Counted from the stretch's first letter, positions 1 through 5,942 are shown. The stretch is DNA of 6,761 bases from CS3-C152 sp964347025 (GCA_964347025.1 CAYFWU010000031.1:1-6761); one strand, 5' to 3'. Program-made: numbers and translations. Notes: generated from the letters alone by a model not told the origin.

Positions 1-2
1 AA

Positions 3-434
3 AGAAGGGATTTCATAATAATAGATTCTGCCCCTGGCATCACTCATGAGGCCCTCGTCTCCATAGAAAGTTCAGATGAGGTCATACTTGTAACAAGTCC
101 TGAAATGCCTTCCATAGTTGATATTCTGAGATCAAAAAAACTGGCTGAAGATAAGAAAAAGAAGATAGTAGGAGTTGTCGTTAACAGGACGAACAGAGAG
201 GATTTTGAAGTAGATTCACAACATGTGGAGGACATCCTGGATTTGCCCGTGATTGCTAACATACCCGAACACAAAAAAGTCAGGGAATCGATAGCGATGA
301 AAAAACCTGTTGTTACCCACTCCCCGGATTCAAAGGCTTCCATCGAAATGAAAAGGCTCGCCCACTTCCTGCTTGAAGAAGAATTCCCGGAGCCCGGATT
401 CTGGCAGAGGTTTCTTGGTATTTTTAGAAAATGA
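3..434 (+). CDS. minD: MinD/ParA-family P-loop ATPase, C-terminal part (5' end outside window)
   Basis: Open from the window edge: 143 residues are visible and the Walker A part is missing. The visible part begins with a MinD/ParA-type Walker B strand, DFIIIDSAPG (residues 3-12), followed by a SSDEVILVTSPEMPSI strand-turn (23-38) and a VVVNR guanine/adenine-contact-like motif (58-62), all typical of deviant-Walker ATPases. Family members dimerise on ATP and position partners at membranes or on DNA. In archaea MinD-like proteins are involved in placing cell-surface structures and possibly division. The extreme C-terminus, PGFWQRFLGIFRK (131-143), can form an amphipathic helix with F, W, L and I on one face and R/K on the other, resembling the MinD membrane-targeting sequence. 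I therefore favour a membrane-associated MinD over soluble ParA/Soj or Mrp-type relatives. It ends 56 bases before a convergent gene. The family call is firm; the subfamily is inferred from the tail. Confidence 0.85.
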   Translation, partial: RRDFIIIDSAPGITHEALVSIESSDEVILVTSPEMPSIVDILRSKKLAEDKKKKIVGVVVNRTNREDFEVDSQHVEDILDLPVIANIPEHKKVRESIAMKKPVVTHSPDSKASIEMKRLAHFLLEEEFPEPGFWQRFLGIFRK

Positions 435-445
435 ATTACAAAAGT

Positions 446-469
446 AAAAAAATATAGAAATTGATTTTT
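446..469. terminator. bidirectional oligo-T termination region
   Basis: The spacer between the convergent ATPase and secreted-protein genes holds A7 at 446-452, which is T7 in the minus-strand transcript about 40 bases past its stop codon. It also holds T5 at 465-469 on the plus strand, about 30 bases past the ATPase stop. Archaeal RNA polymerase terminates at oligo-U without needing a hairpin. The assignment rests on position and base composition only. Confidence 0.45.
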
Positions 470-490
470 CTCGACTCTGGTTGGTTATCG

Positions 491-1105
491 TTATGTACAC
501 GTTCCACAAAGAGCCTCGGGCTGGTTTTCCTGTCGACCGCACCAGCAGTATCCAGTCTTGTAGTCTCCTGGAACTTGGGCTACCGGGATGTTTATGAAGT
601 ATGTACTCCAGCAGTTTCCTCCGGTTTGCGAAACACTGTCGCAGTCCTCCATTGACAACCAGGAATTGCTCAAACTTGTGGCAGTTGAGTTGTCCCATAT
701 GCCTGCGCCATCGCTTGCTGTGGAGTTCGAATGCGATGTCACGTTTGCTATATCAAAGGTATTCGTTCCGTCCGTGAGATTCGTTCGGTTGCTCGCGTGA
801 GTGAAGTTGATGTCAACTGTGGATGAAGGATCCACTGTCAGGTTGTATCCCGTACCTCCTACTCCCCAGTATCCGCTGTTGCAGGTCGCGTTGTTTCCGT
901 CTGTTCCAGGATCTGTTGTATTGAACGTTATACCCGCTGTAATACAATCGGAAACTGTTACGGAAACGTATCCCCTCACTGTAACGTTCATTGTTGTTGT
1001 TCCTGTCTGCTGCTGTGCCGAATAACCAGAATACGAGATCCCGAAAAACATCACTAGAAGTGCTCCAAAAAACACTAGAGCCCCCAACCTTGCTTTCCCC
1101 ATCAT
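491..1105 (-). CDS. Small secreted, N-glycosylation-rich cysteine-containing surface protein
   Basis: 204 residues; no named family recognised. The N-terminus MMGKAR is basic, followed by a hydrophobic stretch (about 7-29) and a plausible signal-peptidase site after GYSA (residue 30), so it is predicted to be exported. The mature part is rich in T, S, N and G, with ten N-x-S/T sequons (N40, 62, 72, 88, 100, 106, 109, 121, 127, 139) and eight cysteines (54, 75, 155, 165, 187, 189, 200, 203). The last four form C-W-C and C-G-T-C pairs, suggesting disulfides or metal binding. Its fold resembles the C-terminal domain of the 521-residue neighbour: both have a GI-x-F...DPG motif, a Y-N-(I/L)-T strand, I-x-N-V-T, and Y-F-x-(L/I)...V-P...Q-x-P near the end. 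Start: two adjacent ATGs (1105 and 1102). Only 12 upstream bases are visible before the gap, so the promoter cannot be seen. A role as surface or S-layer-associated protein is inference. Confidence 0.72.
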   Translation of the reverse strand: MMGKARLGALVFFGALLVMFFGISYSGYSAQQQTGTTTMNVTVRGYVSVTVSDCITAGITFNTTDPGTDGNNATCNSGYWGVGGTGYNLTVDPSSTVDINFTHASNRTNLTDGTNTFDIANVTSHSNSTASDGAGIWDNSTATSLSNSWLSMEDCDSVSQTGGNCWSTYFINIPVAQVPGDYKTGYCWCGRQENQPEALCGTCT

Positions 1106-1117
1106 ATAAGACTAATA

Positions 1118-1217
1118 NNNNNNNNNNNNNNNNNNNNNNNNNNNNNNNNNNNNNNNNNNNNNNNNNNNNNNNNNNNNNNNNNNNNNNNNNNNNNNNNNNN
1201 NNNNNNNNNNNNNNNNN
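1118..1217. other. Assembly gap (100 N)
   Basis: Exactly 100 unresolved bases, the conventional scaffold-gap placeholder, so the true distance is unknown. It lies between two genes on the same strand that share a homologous domain. It probably hides the promoter of the downstream secreted-protein gene, and could hide further coding sequence. Confidence 0.98.
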
Positions 1218-1242
1218 TAAACAAAAGTATAAACTTGATAGA

Positions 1243-2808
1243 TTATTCCATTTCTTCCATTATGTAAATGGTCGTGTTGTAGTACTGGGGTTCCTGGCCC
1301 GAAGGAACCGTTAACCAGAAATAAAGAGTAGTTACGTTGTTCTCCCCTGCCGGCACGCCTGACCTTATGAGCTGATACGTGGTGGAAAGCTGGATGGTCT
1401 CTGAGCTGGGCGAGGTCGAGTTTACCGTTACGTTACCTATGCCTATCTTTGAACTCCCGTTCACCAGGTCATCCGTTGCCCTTATCGAGACGTTGACGGT
1501 CCCGCAGGCTGATGTGGACGTGTCGGTTATGTTGTAGTTCCCGTTATCTATCGCGGAAACGTTCGCAACGCCTGGATCCTGATTGCCGAAACGGATGCCT
1601 AACTGAAGTTCGTTCGTCATGGTGAAATTTACATTGCAGGTTTCAACCGTAAATGTTCTGTTCACATCGCTCCAGTCCTCCTGGCCTATGGTATCATTAC
1701 ACCAAACCCCCCACTTCCATGTCCCTTCCGGAATCCCATCGACTGTGACGTTCCACCAGACATCGTTTACCGGACTTGAATTGGTCTGGTTTGCATGCCA
1801 CCCTGACCAGTTGCCATAAAGCTTGACTGTGTCCACATCCAGATTGTCGTAACACTTCAAATCGAATGTAATCGATCCGTCAGAGTCGTTGTAATAAGCG
1901 ACAGGGTTCGTTCCTAGCGAGGCATTCGGTGGGCTGTCCTCGTAAACCGCCGTCAGATAAGGAGGTGTTGTCCCCTGTTTTGTGTACCAGAATCTTGCAG
2001 GGTCCCCGTCATTCTCTCCCGTGTGCACCTCTGTGGCTGATATATCACTTTTAGAGTTGGGTGTACCGGTAGCCTTGTCTGGGTCCTGAATCCTCAAACA
2101 TAACTTGGGGTTCCCTGCCTGCCATTCCTCCTTGAAAATAGTCGTTATGTTGAAAATGTCCTGCCCGTCTGCCGTTGAAGCAAGTCCCGCGAATTGGGTT
2201 TGGTTGGCTGTTGCGTAGCCGTCAAGTACTGAATAATCATCGCTCGTAACGTTACAGTTCTGGTTGTTAACCCTGTATATATCTATGTCACCGTTATCCG
2301 TGGCGGCCTGGCTTCTGGTAAGGACCAAGGTTGCATTTTTGAAATCGATTGACGAGTAATCAGGAAGGGAGGATATGTTAAATTCAATGTAAACGTAGTG
2401 ATGCCTGCCAGTGGGACCTCCTGTTGACAGGTATATATCCACATCCTCAGTCAGGGTTACATTGTTTTCTATCAAATCGGGAGTTGCGGTTGTAACTGTA
2501 ATAAAAATTATAATTGTCATGAAAAAAAAGAATAAGAGAGAAATTGCTCCTATGTTATTCATGCCGCATGAGGATTTTCTGCTGTTTAATTTCAGCCATT
2601 TTTGATCTTTCTTATCCTTTGGGTAATGGAGTTTTGCCTTTCCCACTTCCCTTACCTTGACATCTCCCGTGGCCTCAAGAACCGCGAGGTATTTGGAGGC
2701 AGTCATCCTGTTTATTCCGAGCGAGCTGGCAATCTCTTCTATGGTTAAACCGTAATCATGCTTGGAAATAAGCTTGATTATCTTTTCTCCTATTCCTACC
2801 CCAATCAT
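1243..2808 (-). CDS. Transmembrane HTH protein with glycosylated ectodomain (winged HTH - TM - DNRLRE-like - Ig-like - surface domain)
   Basis: 521 residues; I know no named family with this whole architecture. Residues 1-67 look like a winged helix-turn-helix: LTIEEIASSLGI (21-32) and MTASKYLAVLEATGDV (35-50) as the HTH, then a KVREVGKAKLHY wing. A basic linker (64-78) leads to one hydrophobic helix (about 86-107), giving N-inside, C-outside topology. The ectodomain has 23 N-x-S/T sequons, none before residue 116. Residues 112-292 resemble DNRLRE/disaggregatase-related domains (YIEFNISSLPD, SIDFKNATLVL, IFKEEWQAGN, RFWYTKQGTTPPYLTAVYE). Residues 293-390 look Ig-like with paired cysteines and tryptophans. 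Residues 391-521 match the neighbouring secreted protein. The start at 2808 is supported by a TATA/BRE correctly spaced for a 5' end about 9 bases upstream. M83 would give a simple secreted protein, but the frame is uninterrupted, so a fusion is preferred. Probable role: membrane one-component regulator (inferred). Confidence 0.75.
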   Translation of the reverse strand: MIGVGIGEKIIKLISKHDYGLTIEEIASSLGINRMTASKYLAVLEATGDVKVREVGKAKLHYPKDKKDQKWLKLNSRKSSCGMNNIGAISLLFFFFMTIIIFITVTTATPDLIENNVTLTEDVDIYLSTGGPTGRHHYVYIEFNISSLPDYSSIDFKNATLVLTRSQAATDNGDIDIYRVNNQNCNVTSDDYSVLDGYATANQTQFAGLASTADGQDIFNITTIFKEEWQAGNPKLCLRIQDPDKATGTPNSKSDISATEVHTGENDGDPARFWYTKQGTTPPYLTAVYEDSPPNASLGTNPVAYYNDSDGSITFDLKCYDNLDVDTVKLYGNWSGWHANQTNSSPVNDVWWNVTVDGIPEGTWKWGVWCNDTIGQEDWSDVNRTFTVETCNVNFTMTNELQLGIRFGNQDPGVANVSAIDNGNYNITDTSTSACGTVNVSIRATDDLVNGSSKIGIGNVTVNSTSPSSETIQLSTTYQLIRSGVPAGENNVTTLYFWLTVPSGQEPQYYNTTIYIMEEME

Positions 2809-2838
2809 AAAAACCCCGTTGTTAATAATTAATAAACG

Positions 2839-2852
2839 ATTATATATTCTTT
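2839..2852 (-). promoter_or_regulatory. BRE/TATA promoter of the HTH-membrane protein gene
   Basis: On the minus strand this reads AAAGAA (BRE-like) followed by TATATAAT. The TATA centre near 2842 places transcription start about 25 bases downstream, near 2817, leaving a leader of roughly 9 bases before the ATG at 2808. This supports the long start that includes the DNA-binding domain. It was assigned by eye from archaeal promoter spacing. Confidence 0.6.
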
Positions 2853-2854
2853 AC

Positions 2855-2883
2855 TAATTATTAATGATTATCATTAATGATTA
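2855..2883. promoter_or_regulatory. Candidate operator: 29-bp near-perfect palindrome
   Basis: The core, 2860-2878, is ATTAATGATTATCATTAAT: two perfect 9-base arms around one central base. It extends to 29 bp with 13 of 14 pairs matching. It also contains an exact 11-base direct repeat, ATTAATGATTA, at 2860-2870 and 2873-2883. The element sits a few bases upstream of the minus-strand BRE/TATA and about 37 bases upstream of the L11 TATA box. Dyad symmetry is what a dimeric winged-HTH protein would recognise, and the adjacent minus-strand gene encodes one. Autoregulation is inferred. The region is AT-rich, so some symmetry is expected by chance. Confidence 0.5.
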
Positions 2884-2911
2884 CTAGATTAAATGTAGGA
2901 AATGGGCATAT

Positions 2912-2928
2912 AAAAAGATATTTATATA
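2912..2928 (+). promoter_or_regulatory. BRE/TATA promoter of the L11 gene, near-leaderless
   Basis: AAAAAGA (BRE-like) is followed by TTTATATA at 2921-2928. The predicted start lies about 25 bases on, at roughly 2950, only a few bases before the ATG at 2953. No Shine-Dalgarno-like GGTGAT or GGAGG precedes that ATG, so a leaderless or nearly leaderless mRNA fits. A second TATA-like stretch at 2906-2914 is an alternative. Confidence 0.6.
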
Positions 2929-2952
2929 TTACTTTTCAATATTCTGATTATT

Positions 2953-3630
2953 ATGCCGAAAGAAAAGATCGAAGTCATGATTGAAGGTGGGAAAGCGACA
3001 GCCGCGCCTCCGCTGGGACCGGCCCTAGGTCCGCTAGGGGTTCCTATACAGGAGGTTGTGGACGAGATCAACAGGAAAACCAAGGATCTGGAGGGAATGA
3101 AGGTCCCTGTTACCGTAATAGTTGATACCGCGACCAGAAAGTTCGAGATCAAAGTCGGATCTCCACCTGTCGCAGCACTGATAAAAAAGGAGCTCGGCAT
3201 TGAGAAAGGTTCCAGTGAGACAGGAAAGGTAAGAGCTGGCGATTTGACTGAACAACAGGTTAAGAAAATCGCATCAGCAAAGTTTGCTTCTGATGAGGAT
3301 CGTTATGTTAATCAGATTAAGGGAACCGCTCGTAGCATGGGCATAACAATCGGTGAAGGTTCTCTTAGCGATGAGGAAATGAAGGCTGCTGAAGAGGCTC
3401 ATAGGAAAGCGGCCGAAGAGGCGGCGGCAGCGGAAGCAGCGGCTGCTGCAGCTGCAGAAGGCGGAGAGAAACCAGCGGAAGAAGTGAAAGAGGGTGAGGA
3501 AGCGAAGGAAGGCGAAGAGAAACCGGCAGAGGAAGGCGAAAAGCCGGAAGAGAAACCGGCAGAGAAGAAAGAGGGAGAGCCAGCGAAAGAAGAGAAACCT
3601 GAAGAGAAGAAAGAAAAGAAAAAAGAATAA
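2953..3630 (+). CDS. rpl11: Large-subunit ribosomal protein L11 (uL11) with a long Ala/Glu/Lys/Pro-rich C-terminal tail
   Basis: 225 residues against about 160 for most archaeal L11. The N-terminal domain has the conserved proline/glycine-rich loop GGKATAAPPLGPALGPLG (12-29), which contacts rRNA and factors. It continues through VPVTVIVDTATRKFEIKVGSPP to the C-terminal rRNA-binding domain (about 73-135), which ends in QIKGTARSMGITI. L11 binds the GTPase-associated centre of 23S rNA at the stalk base and helps recruit translational GTPases. From about residue 145 a charged low-complexity tail follows: an Ala/Glu helix-former (145-169), then imperfect GEEKPAEE-like repeats, ending KKEKKKE. It resembles flexible tails of stalk proteins, but carries many lysines and lacks the acidic stalk-protein terminus. 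The gene stands alone: L1, L10 and L12 do not follow, and the next gene is convergent. The core identification is near certain; the function of the tail is unknown. Confidence 0.96.
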   Translation: MPKEKIEVMIEGGKATAAPPLGPALGPLGVPIQEVVDEINRKTKDLEGMKVPVTVIVDTATRKFEIKVGSPPVAALIKKELGIEKGSSETGKVRAGDLTEQQVKKIASAKFASDEDRYVNQIKGTARSMGITIGEGSLSDEEMKAAEEAHRKAAEEAAAAEAAAAAAAEGGEKPAEEVKEGEEAKEGEEKPAEEGEKPEEKPAEKKEGEPAKEEKPEEKKEKKKE

Positions 3631-3660
3631 ACTTATTATATTATTTCATTTCCGTTTTTT
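3619..3660. terminator. Overlapping oligo-T terminators of convergent L11 and GINS genes
   Basis: The two stops are only 10 bases apart. T6 at 3655-3660 can terminate the L11 transcript inside the 3' end of GINS. A6 at 3619-3624, read as T6 on the minus strand, can terminate the GINS transcript inside the L11 tail. The assignment rests on base composition and position, and the A-run is also explained by the lysine-rich tail. Confidence 0.35.
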
Positions 3661-4153
3661 CCGCCATACCTTTCTTTATCAAAAGATCAGCATTAGGTTC
3701 TGGTATCGTTGTCATATCCCCTTTCTTGAACGGTCCGTAATTCTTCATGTTTATCCCGACGAACTTGGGAACGTCTTCAAGGATCGTTACCAAAACAAGG
3801 TTTTCCTCTTCCTCCTCGAATCTCTCCTCCCTTTCCTTTTCGAAAGTCTTTATGCATTCAATGACCTGTTCGAAAAATTTGTTCTCCTCTGGAGTCATGT
3901 TCTCGGGAGGAACACCTGAATCTATGAAAGAAGGAGCCGAATTAAGGATCTTTCGCTCACGTCGTTCGAATATCGTGTGCAGCCTCCTCTTTACGGAATC
4001 AAGCGCCCATTTATCAGCCTCTATCTTTATCATCTTTGATTTGTTTTCCAGATAGGTTTTTACCTGCTCAAAGAAATCTTCCGGGAGCTTTGTTAAACCC
4101 TGTGCAGTCTTCTCCTCATCGAATATCCTTCGTATGGTCTCGTCGGTTAACAT
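3641..4153 (-). CDS. gins51: Archaeal GINS replication factor, GINS51 (Sld5/Psf1-like) type
   Basis: 170 residues. The N-terminal, mostly helical A domain (about 1-105) contains LTKLPEDFFEQVKTYL (20-35), a helix with SVKRRLHTIFERRERKIL (53-70), and MTPEENKFFEQVIECI (86-101). An acidic linker (about 106-117) follows. The C-terminal B domain reads VLVTILEDVPKFVGI, NYGPFKKGDMTTIPEPNADLLIKKGMAE; the YGPFKxGD...P...A..L...G.A signature is typical of GINS51 C-termini. A-then-B order separates GINS51 from GINS23, which has the order reversed. GINS assembles as a tetramer with MCM and the GAN/Cdc45-like nuclease to form the replicative helicase. Whether a GINS23 partner exists or this forms a homotetramer cannot be told here. 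It is divergent from aIF5B across 70 bases. A TATA-like element (4175-4182, minus) predicts a near-leaderless start. Confidence 0.85.
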   Translation of the reverse strand: MLTDETIRRIFDEEKTAQGLTKLPEDFFEQVKTYLENKSKMIKIEADKWALDSVKRRLHTIFERRERKILNSAPSFIDSGVPPENMTPEENKFFEQVIECIKTFEKEREERFEEEEENLVLVTILEDVPKFVGINMKNYGPFKKGDMTTIPEPNADLLIKKGMAEKTEMK

Positions 4154-4174
4154 AGTTAAAAGTTACCGAACAGA

Positions 4175-4182
4175 AATATAAA
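4175..4182 (-). promoter_or_regulatory. TATA-like element for the GINS gene
   Basis: TTTATATT on the minus strand is centred about 25 bases before the ATG at 4153, giving a leaderless or near-leaderless transcript. No ribosome-binding motif precedes the ATG. It lies back-to-back with the aIF5B promoter. Confidence 0.5.
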
Positions 4183-4183
4183 A

Positions 4184-4219
4184 TTAAATATAACACTAAA
4201 AATACAAATAGAAAGTGAT
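4184..4219 (+). promoter_or_regulatory. aIF5B promoter (TATA) and Shine-Dalgarno-like GTGAT
   Basis: TTAAATAT at 4184-4191 predicts a start near 4213. GTGAT at 4215-4219 matches most of the archaeal anti-16S motif GGTGAT and lies 4 bases before the ATG at 4224. This argues that translation starts at that ATG, not at the GTG at 4215, which is itself part of the ribosome-binding site. Confidence 0.5.
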
Positions 4220-4223
4220 AACC

Positions 4224-5942
4224 ATGCCTATAAGACAGCCGATAATTTCCGTGCTGGGTCACGTGGATTCAGGGAAGACGACTTTGTTAGACAAAATAAG
4301 AGGTTCTACTGTTGCTCCCGGGGAAGCTGGAGGGATCACGCAGCACATAGGGGCTTCGGAGATTCCCATCAAGAATGTAATTGATATATGCGGTGATCTT
4401 GTTAAGAAAATGGGCGTGGATGTTAAAATACCTGGTCTGTTATTTATCGATACGCCAGGTCACGAAGCTTTTACGACCCTCAGGAAAAGAGGGGGATCGA
4501 TCTCGGACCTAGCGATCCTGATCATTGATATAAACGAGGGATTCCAGCCGCAGACGGATGAGAGCCTTCTCTTTCTAAAGGAGTTCAAAACCCCCTTCGT
4601 TGTCGCAGCAACGAAGATAGATCGAATCCTTGGGTGGAGATCCGAGGACGAATGCTTTCTCCCCAACTTCAAGGAGCAGGATGATCGCGTTCAGGACGAA
4701 TTCGAGGACAAGCTTTACAAGATAATAGGTCAGCTCGGTGAGAAAGGGTTTCAGGCAGAACGTTATGACAGGGTGAAGGATTTCGCAAAGGAGATCTGTA
4801 TCGTTCCGGTTTCAGGTGTGACAGGCGAGGGGATTCCTGACCTGTTAATGGTACTGACCGGACTCGCTCAAAGGTACATGGAGGAAAGACTGGAGGTAAC
4901 ATCAGGCATGGGCAAAGGAACGATACTGGAGGTTAAGGAATTCAAAGGTTTGGGAACGACCATAGATGTCATACTTTACGATGGTATTATAAACAAGGGA
5001 GACACGCTTATCGTTGGCGGAAAGGAAATTATAACAACAAAGGTCAAGGCTTTGCTGAAACCGGAACCCCTCAAGGAAATGAGGGTGGAGAAGATGTTCA
5101 GGCCAATAGATCAGGTATCTGCGGCAACCGGTGTTAAGATTTCCGCTCCTAACCTGGAGGGTGTTATAGCCGGTTCGCCTGTAAGATTCGTTGAGAAGGA
5201 GAAAGATGTGGATAGAGCGAAAGCTGACATAGAGAAGGAAATCGAAGAAGTGGAGATTGAAACGGAAAATGAAGGGATTATAATAAAGGCGGACACACTG
5301 GGAAGCCTGGAGGGTTTAATCAAGGTTTTCAAGGATTTGAAAATACCTATAAGGAAAGCCAAGGTTGGGAATGTCTTGAAATCTGATGTTATGGAGAGTT
5401 CTGGAATGAAAAAGCCTGTTATATTCGCTTTCCATGTCGAAATCCTTCCTGACGCCGTAGAGGCTGCGAAAAAGGAGGGAGTGAATATCTTCAAATCGGA
5501 CATTATTTACAAACTGATAGAGGATTATCAGAAATGGGAGGAAGAAGAGAAGAAGTCAAAAGAAAGGGAACTTCTTGAGAGTGTGACGCACCCGGGAAGG
5601 GTGAAGATCCTCCCAGGCTACGTTTTCCGCCAGTCCAAGCCAGCGATATTCGGTGTTGAGGTCCTTGGAGGAACGATAAAGACCGGCTACAAACTGAGGA
5701 AGGGAGAGAAGGTCATAGGAGAGGTGAAGGAACTTCAATCCGAAGGGGATAACATAGAGAAGGCGAAAACAGGGGATAGAGTCGCGGTATCGATAGAAGG
5801 CGTAACGATCGGAAGGCAGATCAGCGAGGGAGATACACTGGAGACCGTAATGAGAGAGAAGGATTTCGAAACCCTGAACAAACTTAAAGCGAAACTTCCC
5901 GAGGACGAGAGGAAGCTTCTCGAGGAATTCGAAAACAAATAA
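4224..5942 (+). CDS. infB: Translation initiation factor aIF5B (IF2-like GTPase)
   Basis: 572 residues, close to the usual archaeal length of about 590-600. The GTPase domain (1 to about 210) carries G1 GHVDSGKT (12-19), G2 GGITQHIGA (36-44, T39), G3 DTPGH (76-80, with the catalytic histidine), G4 TKID (130-133) and G5 SGVTGEG (197-203). Domain II (about 213-325) is a beta barrel beginning GKGTILEVKEFKGLGTTIDVIL. Domain III (about 343-430) contains GIIIKADTLGSLEGL and is followed by the long EDYQKWEEEEKK helix. Domain IV (about 463-572) binds the initiator-tRNA acceptor end. aIF5B promotes ribosomal subunit joining and leaves after GTP hydrolysis. Unusual: G4 is TKID where aIF5B normally has NKID. 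ATG 4224 is preferred over GTG 4215 because MPIRQPI matches the family N-terminus and GTGAT acts as ribosome-binding site. aIF2 beta follows 28 bases later. Confidence 0.97.
   Translation: MPIRQPIISVLGHVDSGKTTLLDKIRGSTVAPGEAGGITQHIGASEIPIKNVIDICGDLVKKMGVDVKIPGLLFIDTPGHEAFTTLRKRGGSISDLAILIIDINEGFQPQTDESLLFLKEFKTPFVVAATKIDRILGWRSEDECFLPNFKEQDDRVQDEFEDKLYKIIGQLGEKGFQAERYDRVKDFAKEICIVPVSGVTGEGIPDLLMVLTGLAQRYMEERLEVTSGMGKGTILEVKEFKGLGTTIDVILYDGIINKGDTLIVGGKEIITTKVKALLKPEPLKEMRVEKMFRPIDQVSAATGVKISAPNLEGVIAGSPVRFVEKEKDVDRAKADIEKEIEEVEIETENEGIIIKADTLGSLEGLIKVFKDLKIPIRKAKVGNVLKSDVMESSGMKKPVIFAFHVEILPDAVEAAKKEGVNIFKSDIIYKLIEDYQKWEEEEKKSKERELLESVTHPGRVKILPGYVFRQSKPAIFGVEVLGGTIKTGYKLRKGEKVIGEVKELQSEGDNIEKAKTGDRVAVSIEGVTIGRQISEGDTLETVMREKDFETLNKLKAKLPEDERKLLEEFENK

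Noticed and set aside
330..698. 122-codon minus-strand frame spanning the convergent junction, possible frameshifted end of the secreted protein
   Set aside because: It is antisense to the MinD tail and carries no recognisable motif. The in-frame end of the secreted protein has a sensible paired-cysteine tail and a good stop, so no frameshift is needed.
2560..2562. Separate secreted-protein gene starting at the internal ATG (M83) of the HTH protein
   Set aside because: There is no stop codon, no spacer and only a weak AT-rich stretch upstream, whereas the promoter before 2808 is well spaced. Kept as a refutation test, not as a feature.
2922..3255. Two minus-strand frames opposite the 5' part of L11
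   Set aside because: Shadows of the strongly conserved L11 coding sequence with no motif of their own.
3494..3919. 141-codon plus-strand frame starting with an arginine/lysine-rich stretch
   Set aside because: It is the shifted-frame reading of the GAA/AAG-rich L11 tail running into the antisense of GINS; both true genes have clear family motifs.
4215..4217. GTG start of aIF5B
   Set aside because: It adds only three residues, not matching the family N-terminus, and the GTG lies inside a GGTGAT-like ribosome-binding motif for the ATG at 4224.
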